Source: Methylomonas methanica MC09
GTDB taxonomy: Bacteria; Pseudomonadota; Gammaproteobacteria; Methylococcales; Methylomonadaceae
DNA: 64,000 bases
NCBI RefSeq assembly: GCF_000214665.1
Contig: NC_015572.1
Coordinates: 3,472,001-3,536,000 of the forward strand
Direction: 5' to 3'
The translations under genes were made by a program, and so were the position numbers. Shown here in pieces: positions 54,435 through 64,000 of the stretch. The stretch's first letter is position 1. Every line of letters begins with the position of its first letter. The notes beneath the pieces are model-generated. The model had not been told where the DNA came from and did not search any database. It saw nothing but the letters and a program-made list of their open reading frames with translations.

Positions 54435-56033
54435 ATGAAAACGCAACTACGTTATTATCTTAGTAATATACCCCAGGACCTATCGGCCGGGGTTGTGGTG
54501 TTCCTGGTCGCCCTGCCCTTATGTCTAGGCATAGCGCTGGCGTCCGGAGCACCTCTATTTTCAGGCATTATAGCCGGCATCGTCGGCGGCCTGATTGTCT
54601 CGTGGATGAGCGGCTCTCAACTCAGCGTCTCCGGGCCGGCGGCGGGCTTAACGGTGATCGTGTTTACAGCCATCGAAACCCTGGGCAATTTCAATGCATT
54701 CTTGTTGAGTCTGGTGATCGCCGGGGTTTTACAATTGGGCTTGGGATTTTTCAAAGCCGGCGCGATTGCCGCATTTTTTCCCGCTTCGGTCATAAAAGGC
54801 ATGCTGGCCGCCATCGGCATGATCTTGATTATCAAGCAAATTCCGCATGCCACGGGTTACGATGCCAGTTACCTGGGCGACGAAAGCTATATGCAGGAAA
54901 CGGCCCGGTCGAGCTTCTTCGAACTCTCGCAAGCCTTGCACAGCATTTCGCCGGGAGCCACACTGGTCAGCTGTGTAGCGGTAATGATTCTGATCGCGTG
55001 GGAATCTCGCTGGATAAAGCGTTTCGCACTGCTAAGAAGCATCCCCGGCCCCTTGCTGGCGGTTGCTTGGGGAATTGCCTATAACGGCTGGACCTTACAA
55101 TATGCGCCGGATTGGGCGCTAGGCGCCAAACATCTGGTCTCGTTGCCGGAACTGGGCTCTACCCGTAATTTCGTCTACCAGTTGCGTTTACCGGATTTCA
55201 ATGCTTTATATAACCCGAAGATTTACAGCATTGCAGCAACCCTGGCCATTGTAGCCAGCCTGGAAACGCTGTTAAGCGTCGAAGCCGTCGATAAGCTGGA
55301 TCCGCACAAACGGGTCACCCCCACCAATTTGGAACTGAAAGCCCAAGGCATGGGTAATATCATCAGCGGCATGCTGGGCGGCCTGCCCATCACCGCCGTG
55401 ATCGTGCGCAGTGCCGCCAATATCAACGCCGGCGGCCAGACCCGGCTGTCGTGCTTTTTCCACGGCGGCTTATTACTGGTAAGCGTAGTGTTTTTCGCCC
55501 ATTATCTAAACATGATTCCCCTGGCCTGCCTTGCCGCCATCCTGCTGCAAACCGGCTACAAATTAGCCAAACCGATGCTGTTCATCGAGTTTTACCGCAA
55601 AGGTTTAAATCAGTTCGCCCCGTTTGCCATTACCGTATTTGCTATTCTGTTGACCGACCTGTTGGCCGGTATCAGCATCGGCATGGCCTGCGGGATATTC
55701 TTTGTGTTGCGGGCGGATTTTCATTCCGCCATGACCTTAACCAAGCACGGTTCGCACTACTTGCTCAGGTTACATAAAGATGTATCGTTCTTAAATAAAT
55801 CCCTGCTGCGCAATCACTTTGCCTGTGTTGCCGATGATAGCGATTTGATCATAGACGGCAGCAAAGCCTTGTTTATAGACCAGGATATTTTGGAAACTAT
55901 CGCCGAGTTTCTGATCGCGGCGCCGGACCGCAATATCAATGTGGCGTTACAAGGTTTTGCCGGCGATTCGCCGCTGCATGAAACGAGTCTGACTTTTGCG
56001 CCCAGACTGGCCGCTGTCGGCGGACATGCCTGA
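54435..56033 (+). CDS. SulP-family inorganic anion transporter
   Basis: 532 residues with ten or more helices. The N-terminus DLSAGVVVFLVALPLCLGIALASGAP and the SGPAAGLTVIV motif are typical of SulP proteins, including the BicA-like bicarbonate and sulfate carriers. The C-terminal ~110 residues form a divergent STAS domain. AGGAGG precedes the ATG. Substrate is uncertain: this subgroup often pairs with carbonic anhydrase, but none is present here. Confidence 0.88.
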   Translation: MKTQLRYYLSNIPQDLSAGVVVFLVALPLCLGIALASGAPLFSGIIAGIVGGLIVSWMSGSQLSVSGPAAGLTVIVFTAIETLGNFNAFLLSLVIAGVLQLGLGFFKAGAIAAFFPASVIKGMLAAIGMILIIKQIPHATGYDASYLGDESYMQETARSSFFELSQALHSISPGATLVSCVAVMILIAWESRWIKRFALLRSIPGPLLAVAWGIAYNGWTLQYAPDWALGAKHLVSLPELGSTRNFVYQLRLPDFNALYNPKIYSIAATLAIVASLETLLSVEAVDKLDPHKRVTPTNLELKAQGMGNIISGMLGGLPITAVIVRSAANINAGGQTRLSCFFHGGLLLVSVVFFAHYLNMIPLACLAAILLQTGYKLAKPMLFIEFYRKGLNQFAPFAITVFAILLTDLLAGISIGMACGIFFVLRADFHSAMTLTKHGSHYLLRLHKDVSFLNKSLLRNHFACVADDSDLIIDGSKALFIDQDILETIAEFLIAAPDRNINVALQGFAGDSPLHETSLTFAPRLAAVGGHA

Positions 56034-56054
56034 GCGTTTAACGTTTAGATTTGC

Positions 56055-56651
56055 TTAAACCTCGCGCCGGCCGGCAAAGGCATGCGCCAAGGTACCGCTG
56101 TCGATGAACTCCAACTCGCCGCCCATCGGTACCCCGTGGGCGATGCGGGTGGCGCGAATGTTGAATTTGTTGGCGATTTCGCCGATGAAATGCGCGGTGG
56201 CTTGACCTTCTATGGTGGAATTGGTGGCCAGAATGATTTCTTTTATGGCGCCGCCGGCCAAGCGTTGCTCCAACTTGTCGATGCCCAGTTCGTCGGGACC
56301 GATACCGTCCAGCGGCGACAAACGGCCGTGCAACACGAAATATTTGCCTTTAAAACTGGTGGCCTGATCGATGACCCAGACATCGGCGGCGCTTTCCACC
56401 ACGCACAGCAGGTCGTCCTCGCGCAATCGGTTAGCGCATATCTCGCAAACTTCGGTTTCGGTCAAAGTACGGCAATCCCGGCAATAGCCTATCTTGTCCA
56501 TGGCTTGCGCCAATACCAGACTCAGTTGCCGACCGCCGTCGCGATTGCGCTGCAATAAATGAAACGCCATGCGCTGAGCCGATTTGGGGCCCACGCCCGG
56601 CAAACAACACAGGCTTTGAATCAGTTCTTTCAGCAAACCCGCGTTCTGCAT
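56055..56651 (-). CDS. recR: Recombination protein RecR
   Basis: 198 residues: helix-hairpin-helix start (LCCLPGVGPKSAQRMAFHLL), a zinc finger with CRDC and CEIC, and a Toprim domain. Acts with RecO and RecF in gap repair. It is 2 bases downstream of ybaB, completing the dnaX-ybaB-recR operon common in proteobacteria. Confidence 0.96.
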   Translation of the reverse strand: MQNAGLLKELIQSLCCLPGVGPKSAQRMAFHLLQRNRDGGRQLSLVLAQAMDKIGYCRDCRTLTETEVCEICANRLREDDLLCVVESAADVWVIDQATSFKGKYFVLHGRLSPLDGIGPDELGIDKLEQRLAGGAIKEIILATNSTIEGQATAHFIGEIANKFNIRATRIAHGVPMGGELEFIDSGTLAHAFAGRREV

Positions 56652-56653
56652 GG

Positions 56654-56977
56654 TTAGAACGGCATTTGAAATCCGGGCGGTAAAGGCATGCCGGCGGTCA
56701 CATCGGCCATTTTGTCTTTTTTCATTTTACCGACCTTGTGTACCGCATCGTTGATGGCCGCGGCCACCAAATCTTCCAGCATATCCTTGTCGTCGCCTAC
56801 CAGGGATGGGTCGATACTGACTTTGCGAACTTCGCGTTTGCCGGTCATAACGATCGTCACCAAGCCGCCGCCGGCCTCGCCTTGCACTTCCATCGCGGCC
56901 AGCTCTTCCTGAACTTTTTTGAAGTTGTCTTGCATTTTTTGGGCTTGCTGCATAATGCCTGCGAGTGCGTTTTTCAT
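56654..56977 (-). CDS. ybaB: YbaB/EbfC nucleoid-associated protein
   Basis: 107 residues from the ATG at 56977, which is preceded by GGGAGAG. The family pattern [19 protein letters not shown] and a beta core ([13 protein letters not shown]) are clear. DNA-binding homodimer of unclear function. Between dnaX and recR. Confidence 0.93.
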   Translation of the reverse strand: MKNALAGIMQQAQKMQDNFKKVQEELAAMEVQGEAGGGLVTIVMTGKREVRKVSIDPSLVGDDKDMLEDLVAAAINDAVHKVGKMKKDKMADVTAGMPLPPGFQMPF

Positions 56978-56989
56978 GGTCTCTCCCAT

Positions 56990-58666
56990 TTAGTTAAGCG
57001 GTTCAATACTGCCGGGCAAAATTCTGGCGTCGAATTCGTCTCTCAAAGCCTGAACATTCGGATCGTTATTAATGGCATCCACTGCGGCCTGCTGTCTGTC
57101 CTCGCGGGCTTTTTGCTGCTCCAGCGCCGGCGTCATTTGCTGACTGATTTGCGGGGTGATCTGTAATTTTAAAGGTCTGCCGTAATATTTTTGCAAGGCG
57201 TCGCGTAATTTTTCTTCGGCGATGGTTCCCACTCGCTGAAAGCCGGGGTCGATCAGCAAGCGGCAGACATTATCGTCCATGCCGTCCAAGATGCAATTGT
57301 TGGCCAGTTCGCGGGTGCGGCCGCCGATTTGCAGCGCGGCGATGATTTGATTCCAATTACCGGATTGCGCGACTTGCCCGCCCGGCTGAACCTGCTGAAC
57401 CTGCTGAACCTGCTGAACCTGCTGAACCTGCTGAACCTGCGGCTCGCTGACCGCCGGCTGCTTGGCCGGAGTCTCGGCATTGCTTACGGATTGTGGCGCT
57501 ATCGGTTTCGCGGCGACTGCAGGATTTGCTGCTGTTGTCGCCGTTGGCGCCGTAACGGGAACTGCAACCGGTTGCGCGTTGCCGGTCTGAGGACGAAACG
57601 CCAACATCCTCAGCAGCACCATTTCAAAACCGCTGCGCGGATCGGGCGCCAAATCCAGGTCCCGTTGGCCGATTAGGCCGATTTGATAATACAATTGCAC
57701 GTCTTCCGGCGCTAAAGTCTGCGCCAGCGCCTGCAATAACTGTTGATCGAATTCATGATCGACAAAATCCGGCAGTTGCTGCAACAAAGCCACCCGATGC
57801 AACACCCGCAGCATCTGCTGCAAAATATCGGCAAAATCCGGTGTCAATTCCGCTACGTCGGCAATTTTAGCCAATAGGGCCTTAGCATCTTGTTTGGCCA
57901 ATGCACGCAATATATCGTCTATCGGCTGTTGTGCAACCGTACCCAGCATGCCGGTGACGTCGGCCAGATTGACGCTGCCGCTGCCGTAGACGATCGCCTG
58001 ATCCAGCAGACTCAAACCGTCGCGCATGCTGCCGTCGGCGGCTCTGGATAATAATTTGATTGCAGCGGGATCGAAACCGATCTGCTCTTCGCCCAGAATA
58101 AAACTCATCTGCCGTTCGATTTGCTCCGGCAACAGCCGCTTTAAATTGAATTGCAGACAACGGGACAACACGGTGACCGGAATCTTGTGCGGGTCGGTAG
58201 TGGCCAGCAAAAATTTGACGTGCGGCGGCGGTTCTTCCAGGGTTTTTAGCAGCGCATTGAAACTATGCCCGGACAGCATGTGCACTTCGTCGATCAGATA
58301 GACTTTGTAGCGACCCTGATTGGGCGCGTATTGCGCGTTGTCGAGTAAATCGCGCGTATCTTCGACCTTGGTGCGGGAGGCGGCATCGACCTCGATCAAG
58401 TCCATGAAACGGCCTTGCTCGAAATCCAGACAAACCGGGCAGGCGCCGCAGGGGTTGCTGTCCTGCAAGTTTTCGCAATTGATAGCTTTGGCTAAGATCC
58501 GCGCCACGGTGGTTTTACCGACCCCACGGGTACCGGTAAACAAATAGGCGTGGTGCAATCGATCATGCTGCAAAGCATGTATCAAGGATTGGCTGACGTG
58601 TTCCTGGCCGACTAATTGGGAGAAATTACTGGGACGCCATTTTCTGGCAAGAACCTGATAAGCCAT
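56990..58666 (-). CDS. dnaX: DNA polymerase III subunits tau/gamma
   Basis: 558 residues from the ATG at 58666 (MAYQVLARKWRP). Clamp-loader ATPase: Walker A GTRGVGKTT, zinc module CGACPVC, Walker B LIDEVHML, sensor LLATTDPHKIP. The middle is proline/alanine/glutamine-rich and contains six QVQ repeats encoded by a 9-base tandem repeat. I saw no A-rich slippery site of the E. coli kind in the linker, so a separate gamma form is not evident. Confidence 0.95.
   Translation of the reverse strand: MAYQVLARKWRPSNFSQLVGQEHVSQSLIHALQHDRLHHAYLFTGTRGVGKTTVARILAKAINCENLQDSNPCGACPVCLDFEQGRFMDLIEVDAASRTKVEDTRDLLDNAQYAPNQGRYKVYLIDEVHMLSGHSFNALLKTLEEPPPHVKFLLATTDPHKIPVTVLSRCLQFNLKRLLPEQIERQMSFILGEEQIGFDPAAIKLLSRAADGSMRDGLSLLDQAIVYGSGSVNLADVTGMLGTVAQQPIDDILRALAKQDAKALLAKIADVAELTPDFADILQQMLRVLHRVALLQQLPDFVDHEFDQQLLQALAQTLAPEDVQLYYQIGLIGQRDLDLAPDPRSGFEMVLLRMLAFRPQTGNAQPVAVPVTAPTATTAANPAVAAKPIAPQSVSNAETPAKQPAVSEPQVQQVQQVQQVQQVQQVQPGGQVAQSGNWNQIIAALQIGGRTRELANNCILDGMDDNVCRLLIDPGFQRVGTIAEEKLRDALQKYYGRPLKLQITPQISQQMTPALEQQKAREDRQQAAVDAINNDPNVQALRDEFDARILPGSIEPLN
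57385..57438 (-). repeat. Six 9-base tandem repeats inside dnaX
   Basis: GCTGAACCT is repeated six times without a mismatch, encoding six QVQ units in the linker of the tau subunit. Perfect repeats of this length are prone to change in copy number without shifting the frame. Confidence 0.9.
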
Positions 58667-58690
58667 TGGCAACCAAGACAGGGAATGGGC

Positions 58691-58800
<110 letters not shown>

Positions 58801-58866
58801 ATAAAAACATCGGCTGCCGCCGAAGACTGCGTATTATCCTTAATTCGCAGCCGGTTGGCAAGCCGC

Positions 58867-59835
58867 TTATTGAAAATTAATCGATTTAATCGCCGTACCC
58901 ATCGCATGCGCGAACGAAGCGCCGAATTTTCCGGCCAGACGATCGATCAAACGTTCCTGCGGGGTAAAGTTGACTTTGGTTTCGGTGCCCAACACGTCCC
59001 GCGCCACCGAATCCACGCTGCCGAAGTCGTCAGCCAGTCCCAACTTGACACCTTCCTCGCCGGTCCAAACCAAACCCGAAAACATTTCCGGAGTTTCCTT
59101 CAGGCGATCGCCCCGCCCCTGCTTGACCGCGGCAATGAATTGCTGGTGTACTTGATCCAACAGGGACTGCATGTGCTGCTCCTCCTGCAGATTGATCGGC
59201 GAGAACGGATCCAGCATGGCTTTATGCTCGCCGGCCGTCAGCAAACGCCGCTCGACGCCTAATTTATGCAAAACATCGCTAAAACCGAAGCCGTTCATGA
59301 TGACACCGATAGAGCCGATCAGGCTGGCCCGACTGACGTAAATTTTGTCGCTGGCCGAAGCGATGTAATAACCGCCGGACGCACACATATCGCCGACTAC
59401 CGAATAAATCGGGATATCCGGATGCTTGGCTTTCTGGCGGCGAATTTCTTCGTACACGTAGGCCGATTGTACCGCGCTGCCGCCGGGCGAATTGATATTC
59501 AAAATAATACCTTTGGTATTTTTATCTTTTTCGGCATCGCGCAAGCCCTCTATGATGACATCGGCATTGGCGGCTTCGCCATCGACTATCATACCCAACA
59601 CATCGATCACCGCCACGTGTTCCTTGTCCGTGGTCATTTCCGCCTCAAAACGCGGATAAATAAACATACCCAACGCTACAGCCAGATAGGCGAACGTCAA
59701 AAACTTGAAAAACACCCCCCAGCGGCGGGTCCTTTTTTGTTCGTCTATGGCGGCGAAAGCCAGCTTTTCCAGCACAGCCTTTTCCCAGCCGGGTGCATTA
59801 TCATCGGATGTATTCGTTTGTTGATGCTTGTCCAC
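58867..59835 (-). CDS. sppA: Signal peptide peptidase SppA (S49 family, short form)
   Basis: 322 residues: cytoplasmic start, one helix (about 42-60), then one S49 domain. The Ser-Lys dyad is likely S153 in CASGGYY and K205 in GEHKAML, 52 residues apart as in Bacillus SppA. It degrades leftover signal peptides in the membrane. Same strand as the HAD and rluC genes upstream, an order also seen in Pseudomonas. Confidence 0.93.
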   Translation of the reverse strand: MDKHQQTNTSDDNAPGWEKAVLEKLAFAAIDEQKRTRRWGVFFKFLTFAYLAVALGMFIYPRFEAEMTTDKEHVAVIDVLGMIVDGEAANADVIIEGLRDAEKDKNTKGIILNINSPGGSAVQSAYVYEEIRRQKAKHPDIPIYSVVGDMCASGGYYIASASDKIYVSRASLIGSIGVIMNGFGFSDVLHKLGVERRLLTAGEHKAMLDPFSPINLQEEQHMQSLLDQVHQQFIAAVKQGRGDRLKETPEMFSGLVWTGEEGVKLGLADDFGSVDSVARDVLGTETKVNFTPQERLIDRLAGKFGASFAHAMGTAIKSINFQ

Positions 59836-59846
59836 GCTTAAACCTC

Positions 59847-60494
59847 TTAAATTATACCTACTAACTCAGTCGGATACGCTAGACAACGCAACGGCTGATA
59901 TGGTTTCAATGTATCGGCGGAATGTGCGCCGCAGGTCACGGCCACGGAAGCAACGTGCGCATTCAAAGCCATCTGCAAATCATGCACCGAATCACCCACC
60001 ATCAGCGTACGCTGCTTGTCGACACCCAATTCCGCGATAATTTCCTCTATCATTAACGGATCCGGCTTGGAGGCGGTTTGATCCGCACTGCGGGTGGTGC
60101 AAAACACATCCGCCACACCCGTAGCGCCCATGGCCTTCGCCAAGCCGGCCGATTTCTTGCCGGTCGCCACCGCCAGCCGGAAACCCTGCCGCTTGAAATC
60201 GTGCAACATTTCCTGCACGCCGGGAAACAAGTCGTTCGGTCCAATCTGCCTGGAAAAAAACTGTTGTCCGTAGTGCGCGGCGAGTTCGCCGCGCGTATTG
60301 GTATCGAGATCGGGAAATAAGGTCTGTAGGGCATTTTCCAGACTTAAACCGATAATATCCTTCGCCGCCTGCGGCTCGGGCACCGGGCAGCCGTACTCGG
60401 CCGCCGCCCGCTGAATGCATTGCACGATCCAGTCGATGGAGTCCACCAGCGTGCCGTCCCAATCGAATATGATTAAATCAAAGCGGTTTTTCAT
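59847..60494 (-). CDS. HAD-IA family hydrolase (phosphoglycolate phosphatase-like)
   Basis: 215 residues with the nucleophile motif DWDGTLVDS (D11, D13), the second motif VATGKKSAG and MVGDSVHDLQMA near the end. Small-molecule phosphatase; exact substrate unknown. It overlaps rluC by 17 bases and precedes sppA by 11, so the three form an operon. Confidence 0.9.
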   Translation of the reverse strand: MKNRFDLIIFDWDGTLVDSIDWIVQCIQRAAAEYGCPVPEPQAAKDIIGLSLENALQTLFPDLDTNTRGELAAHYGQQFFSRQIGPNDLFPGVQEMLHDFKRQGFRLAVATGKKSAGLAKAMGATGVADVFCTTRSADQTASKPDPLMIEEIIAELGVDKQRTLMVGDSVHDLQMALNAHVASVAVTCGAHSADTLKPYQPLRCLAYPTELVGII

Positions 60495-61437
60495 TGTTTA
60501 GTAAAACTTGTAACTCATCGGGCAACGGCGCCGTAAAATGCAGGACTTGTCCGGTCACCGGATGCAAAAATTGCAACTGCTCGGCATGTAAAAACAGGCG
60601 CTTATAACCGCGCTGCTTAAACGCCTTGTTGACTGCGTCTTCCCCGTAACGGTCATCGGCCACAATCGGATGCCCCAACCAGGCGGCATGCACCCGGATT
60701 TGATGCGTGCGACCGGTTTTCGGCGCCGCATGCACCAGTGTGGCATCCTGAAAAGCCTTTAAGCGGGTAAACAGCGTTTCCGCGGATTTACCGGCCTGAC
60801 TGACCGTGACCATGCGTTCGCCGCCCTGGTTTACATTCTTCAACAGCGGCACATCCACCAACTGCTTTTTACGTTTGAACTGTCCGGCCAGCAAAGCCAG
60901 ATAGGTTTTCCGAATGCCATCGCCGCGAAACAATTCGTGCAGCACCTTCAAAACCGAGCGTTTTTTGGCAACCAACAAACAACCCGAGGTTTCCTTGTCC
61001 AATCTATGTACCAACTCCAGAAACTTCTGCTGCGGGCGAATTTGCCGCAAGGCTTCGATCACACCCGATTGCACGCCGCTACCGCCGTGCACGGCAAAAC
61101 CCGAAGGCTTGTTCAACACGATAAAGCCGTCGTCCTCGTATAAAATGTGGTTCTCGAGACTGTATTTCAAGGTCGGCTGCACGATCACTTCGTCGTTCTT
61201 TTCCGCTACGCGGACCGGCGGTATTCTGACAATATCGCCCAGCGCCAGCTTATAACTGACATCGACCCGGCCTTTATTCACCCGAACTTCGCCTTTGCGG
61301 ACCATGCGATAAATACGGGTTTTGGGTACGCCTTTGAGATAACTGATCAGGAAATTATCCAGCCGTTGCTCGGTATTGGCCTCGCTGATTTCCAGCCATT
61401 GCACTTGCGGATTAGTCTGTTCGGATGCGGTTTTCAT
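60478..61437 (-). CDS. rluC: 23S rRNA pseudouridine synthase RluC
   Basis: 319 residues: N-terminal S4 domain (about 22-80) and a catalytic domain with D147 in HRLDKETSG. RluC makes pseudouridine at 955, 2504 and 2580 (E. coli numbering). It is divergent from rne, the arrangement found in E. coli and Pseudomonas, which supports RluC over RluD. Confidence 0.94.
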   Translation of the reverse strand: MKTASEQTNPQVQWLEISEANTEQRLDNFLISYLKGVPKTRIYRMVRKGEVRVNKGRVDVSYKLALGDIVRIPPVRVAEKNDEVIVQPTLKYSLENHILYEDDGFIVLNKPSGFAVHGGSGVQSGVIEALRQIRPQQKFLELVHRLDKETSGCLLVAKKRSVLKVLHELFRGDGIRKTYLALLAGQFKRKKQLVDVPLLKNVNQGGERMVTVSQAGKSAETLFTRLKAFQDATLVHAAPKTGRTHQIRVHAAWLGHPIVADDRYGEDAVNKAFKQRGYKRLFLHAEQLQFLHPVTGQVLHFTAPLPDELQVLLNNEKPL

Positions 61438-61478
61438 GCCATAAATAATAGCAATTTATCCCAACCCCATGTTTAAAA

Positions 61479-61507
61479 TTGCTGCCCCTGATAAACATTG
61501 CTATATT
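61479..61507 (+). promoter_or_regulatory. Probable rne promoter with long 5' leader
   Basis: TTGCTG at 61479-61484 and TATATT at 61502-61507 are separated by 17 bases. A start near 61514 gives a leader of about 338 bases before the rne ATG, close to the ~360-base leader through which E. coli RNase E controls its own mRNA. I see no gene in 61438-61851. Confidence 0.55.
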
Positions 61508-61851
61508 AAGCCAGTTTATCTGTGGATAGACTTAACAAAAATAATCTGTAGGCCTCGACGCTGGGCGTCCTCGCCGACCAAAAGAATTTTTTCGGGTTTT
61601 ATCGCTCAACCCATGATGAGCGAGTGCATCCAACACCAAGAGCCGGTAAAAACAGATCGTCCACTATGCAAGCGCCGCCCTCGGCAAGTCCGTTAATCGC
61701 TGCCCCGAACAAAACGTCATATGTCGTTTTCAGTCAGCCTGGCCCGCTCCAATAAAGATATAGATTTAGGCGTGTAAAGCCGCTTTTTTCCGAGACATAC
61801 AAAACTGTTTATCACTCTTCGGTAGGATACATATAACAACAAGGATCAAGA

Positions 61852-64000
61852 ATGAAAAGAATGCTTATCAACGCCACGCAGCCCGAAGAGCTGCGAGTGG
61901 CCTTGGTAGATGGTCAAAAACTGTATGATTTTGACATCGAAGTCCCTTCAAAAGAGCAAAAAAAGTCTAACATTTACAAAGGCATCATCACCCGGGTAGA
62001 ACCCAGTCTGGAAGCCGCCTTCGTCAATTACGGCGCCGAAAAACATGGCTTTTTGCCATTTAAGGAGATTGCCCCCGAATACAGATCCGGCGACGGAGAC
62101 GACAGTAAATCCACCAAAGCCAATATCCGTGAAGGCCAGGAAATTGTCGTTCAAATCGAGAAAGAAGAACGCGGCAACAAGGGCGCGGCTTTAACCACTT
62201 ACGTCAGCCTGGCCGGCACCTATCTGGTGCTGATGCCCAACAACCCGAAAGCCGGCGGCATCTCGCGCCGGATAGAAGGCGACAACCGCAGCGAATTGCG
62301 CGAGACCATGTCGGCACTGGAAATCCCGGACAGCATGGGCTTGATCATCCGCACAGCCGGCTCCGACAAGAGCGCCGAGGAATTGCAGTGGGATTTAAAC
62401 TATCTGCTGCAATTGTGGGAAGCCATCGAACGTTCCAGCCACGAGCAAACCGCGCCCTTCCTGATTTTCCAGGAAAGCAATGTGATCATCCGCGCCCTGC
62501 GCGACCACTTGCGCGGCGATATCGACGAAATCCTGATCGACCAGGAAGGCGCTTTCAAACTGGCTTCCAATTTCCTGAAACAGGTGATGCCGCACAACTT
62601 GAGCAAAGCCAAGCTGTATCAGGACAGCGTGCCGTTGTTCAGCCGTTACCAGATCGAAACTCAGATCGAAATGGCTTACAAACGGGAAGTGTCGCTGCCG
62701 TCCGGCGGTTCCATCGTCATCGACCACACCGAAGCGCTGACCTCGATCGACATCAACTCGGCCCGCGCCACCAAAGGCAGCGATATCGAGGAAACCGCGC
62801 TCAACACCAACCTGGAAGCGGCCGACGAAATTGCCCGCCAATTGCGTTTGCGCGACTTGGGCGGCCTGTTCGTGATCGACTTTATCGACATGATGTCGAA
62901 CAAAAACCAGCGCGAAGTGGAAAACCGCCTGCGCGACGCCTTAAAAATCGACCGCGCCCGCATCCAGACCGGCCGTATCTCGCGCTTCGGCCTGATGGAA
63001 ATGTCCCGTCAGCGCTTGCGCCCGTCCCTGGGCGACTCCACCCAGCTGACTTGCCCGCGCTGCAAGGGCCAAGGCACCATCCGTAATGTCGAGTCCGTTA
63101 CGTTGGCGGTATTGCGTTTGATCGAAGAAGAGGCCATGAAAAAAGGCACCGAACGGGTAATTGCCCATTTGCCTATCGACTGTGCCACCTTCCTGTTGAA
63201 CGAAAAGCGCTCCGCGATTCAGGAACTGGAAACCCGACTGCAAGTCAGCGTTGTCGTATTACCGAGCAAACATATCGAAACGCCGGCCTACGACATCGAG
63301 CGCATCAAATCCTTGGAAGGCATGGAAGATAAACCCAGCCATCTGCAAATCAAGGAAGACGACATCAGCGTGCCCGAGTTCGCCAAACAATCTGCGCCTA
63401 AAGCCGAGAAAGCGGCGGTTAAGGAGTTTTTGCCCGACGCCCCCGCCCCGGTACAAAACAAAAAAACCTCAACCAGTTTAATTCAACGTTTTTGGCAGCG
63501 ACTGATCGGTCAGAGCAAAACCGCCGAAAAAGCCGAACCCGCTGAAAAAAGCAGCGAATCCCGACCTAAATCCAGCCGGAACAATCGCCGTGATCGCGAC
63601 CGGGATCGCCCCAGCGGTAGCCGCAACAATCCGCGCCGCGGCAATAAACGCCCATCCAACCCGGCGCAAAATACTGAAAGCCCGGCAAGCAATGCCGAAA
63701 ACACGCAACCGCCCACTGAAACGGTGGAGAATAACGAGACGCAACCAAACAAACCCAATGGCGATCGCCCGGCACGTCGCGGCCGTAACCGTCGCCGCGG
63801 CCCCCGTAATGCAGGCGACAGAAAACCGGAACAATCGACCGGAGAGAACGGCGCCGGACAAGAGCGCGCGGACGCGGCTCCCGTCGCAGCCAGCCCGACC
63901 CCGGTTGCGCAAACCAGCGAATCTCAACCCCGTCCCTATAACAGCGAATTTGCCGAGCGCAAACAACGCGCGGAAGCCGAACCGCAAGTCGCCAGACAAA
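61852..64000 (+). CDS. rne: Ribonuclease E, N-terminal two-thirds (runs off the window)
   Basis: ATG at 61852 after AAGGA opens a frame of at least 716 codons. S1 domain about 38-125, DNase I-like catalytic part with TSIDINSA (D near 302) and FVIDFIDMM, and the zinc link CPRCKGQG at 401-408. The C-terminal half from ~520 is disordered and rich in R, N and P, with arginine-rich RNA-binding stretches, as expected for the degradosome scaffold. The end and any partner-binding sites lie outside. Confidence 0.95.
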   Translation, partial: MKRMLINATQPEELRVALVDGQKLYDFDIEVPSKEQKKSNIYKGIITRVEPSLEAAFVNYGAEKHGFLPFKEIAPEYRSGDGDDSKSTKANIREGQEIVVQIEKEERGNKGAALTTYVSLAGTYLVLMPNNPKAGGISRRIEGDNRSELRETMSALEIPDSMGLIIRTAGSDKSAEELQWDLNYLLQLWEAIERSSHEQTAPFLIFQESNVIIRALRDHLRGDIDEILIDQEGAFKLASNFLKQVMPHNLSKAKLYQDSVPLFSRYQIETQIEMAYKREVSLPSGGSIVIDHTEALTSIDINSARATKGSDIEETALNTNLEAADEIARQLRLRDLGGLFVIDFIDMMSNKNQREVENRLRDALKIDRARIQTGRISRFGLMEMSRQRLRPSLGDSTQLTCPRCKGQGTIRNVESVTLAVLRLIEEEAMKKGTERVIAHLPIDCATFLLNEKRSAIQELETRLQVSVVVLPSKHIETPAYDIERIKSLEGMEDKPSHLQIKEDDISVPEFAKQSAPKAEKAAVKEFLPDAPAPVQNKKTSTSLIQRFWQRLIGQSKTAEKAEPAEKSSESRPKSSRNNRRDRDRDRPSGSRNNPRRGNKRPSNPAQNTESPASNAENTQPPTETVENNETQPNKPNGDRPARRGRNRRRGPRNAGDRKPEQSTGENGAGQERADAAPVAASPTPVAQTSESQPRPYNSEFAERKQRAEAEPQVARQ

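Noticed and set aside
57360..57560. Programmed frameshift site for a gamma form of dnaX
   Set aside because: No run of six or more A on the coding strand was found in the linker region.
61469..61696. 75-codon frame in the rne leader
   Set aside because: It overlaps the likely rne promoter and lacks a ribosome binding site; the long leader of rne explains the gap.

Overview
The window reads as chromosomal DNA of a gammaproteobacterium. Gene content best fits a nitrogen-fixing, aerobic methanotroph-like organism (Methylomonas/Methylobacter type). This rests on nif-associated Fe-S genes at the left edge, a Methylococcus-type bacteriohemerythrin, an aa3-type cytochrome c oxidase locus, and exosortase-linked acyltransferase and glycosyltransferase genes. 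No methane oxidation gene lies in the window, so the lifestyle is an inference.

Layout. 1-2.9 kb: nif edge (nifU, nif-type iscA, a NifZ-like protein, a tandem nitroreductase) with a sigma-54 promoter and a NifA site. 2.9-6.5 kb: Mla/MCE lipid transport operon. 6.8-17.5 kb: ycgN, ftsX, ftsE, a fused heme A synthase-FtsY gene, then oxidase assembly and subunit genes and bacteriohemerythrin with an FNR box. 17.6-22.0 kb: complete bioBFHCD operon. 22-29.5 kb: scattered housekeeping and hypothetical genes (comF, proQ-like, dctA, cold-shock protein, metallopeptidase, dehydrogenase). 29.9-40.2 kb: an accessory cluster with two autoinducer-synthase-like N-acyltransferases (one carrying a cyclic-nucleotide domain), an E1-like adenylyltransferase, a DevBCA-type ABC exporter, an EpsB-type sugar transferase, a trypsin-like protease and an unknown membrane protein, plus relics of a second permease and of a DUF218 gene. 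40.3-50.7 kb: trpS, PilZ, queD, recQ, gshA-cysH, a SufR-like regulator, truncated hemoglobin and reductase, and an HPP-CBS protein. 50.7-53.9 kb: an AT-rich accessory island flanked by inverted copies of a ~75-bp repeat, holding a toxin-antitoxin-like operon and a decayed parDE pair. 54-64 kb: SulP transporter, dnaX-ybaB-recR with the SRP RNA upstream, sppA, a HAD phosphatase, rluC and the start of rne.

The most unusual single gene is the in-frame fusion of an eight-helix heme A synthase (CtaA) to the SRP receptor GTPase FtsY. The acidic membrane-targeting A domain of FtsY is reduced to a short acidic linker. The fusion lies between the cox assembly genes and ftsE-ftsX, and no ctaB (heme O synthase) is present in the locus. 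The most interesting candidate system is the 29.9-36.5 kb cluster, whose parts suggest regulated synthesis, activation and export of an N-acylated small molecule linked to the exosortase/exopolysaccharide machinery. Its product is unknown and this reading is inference.
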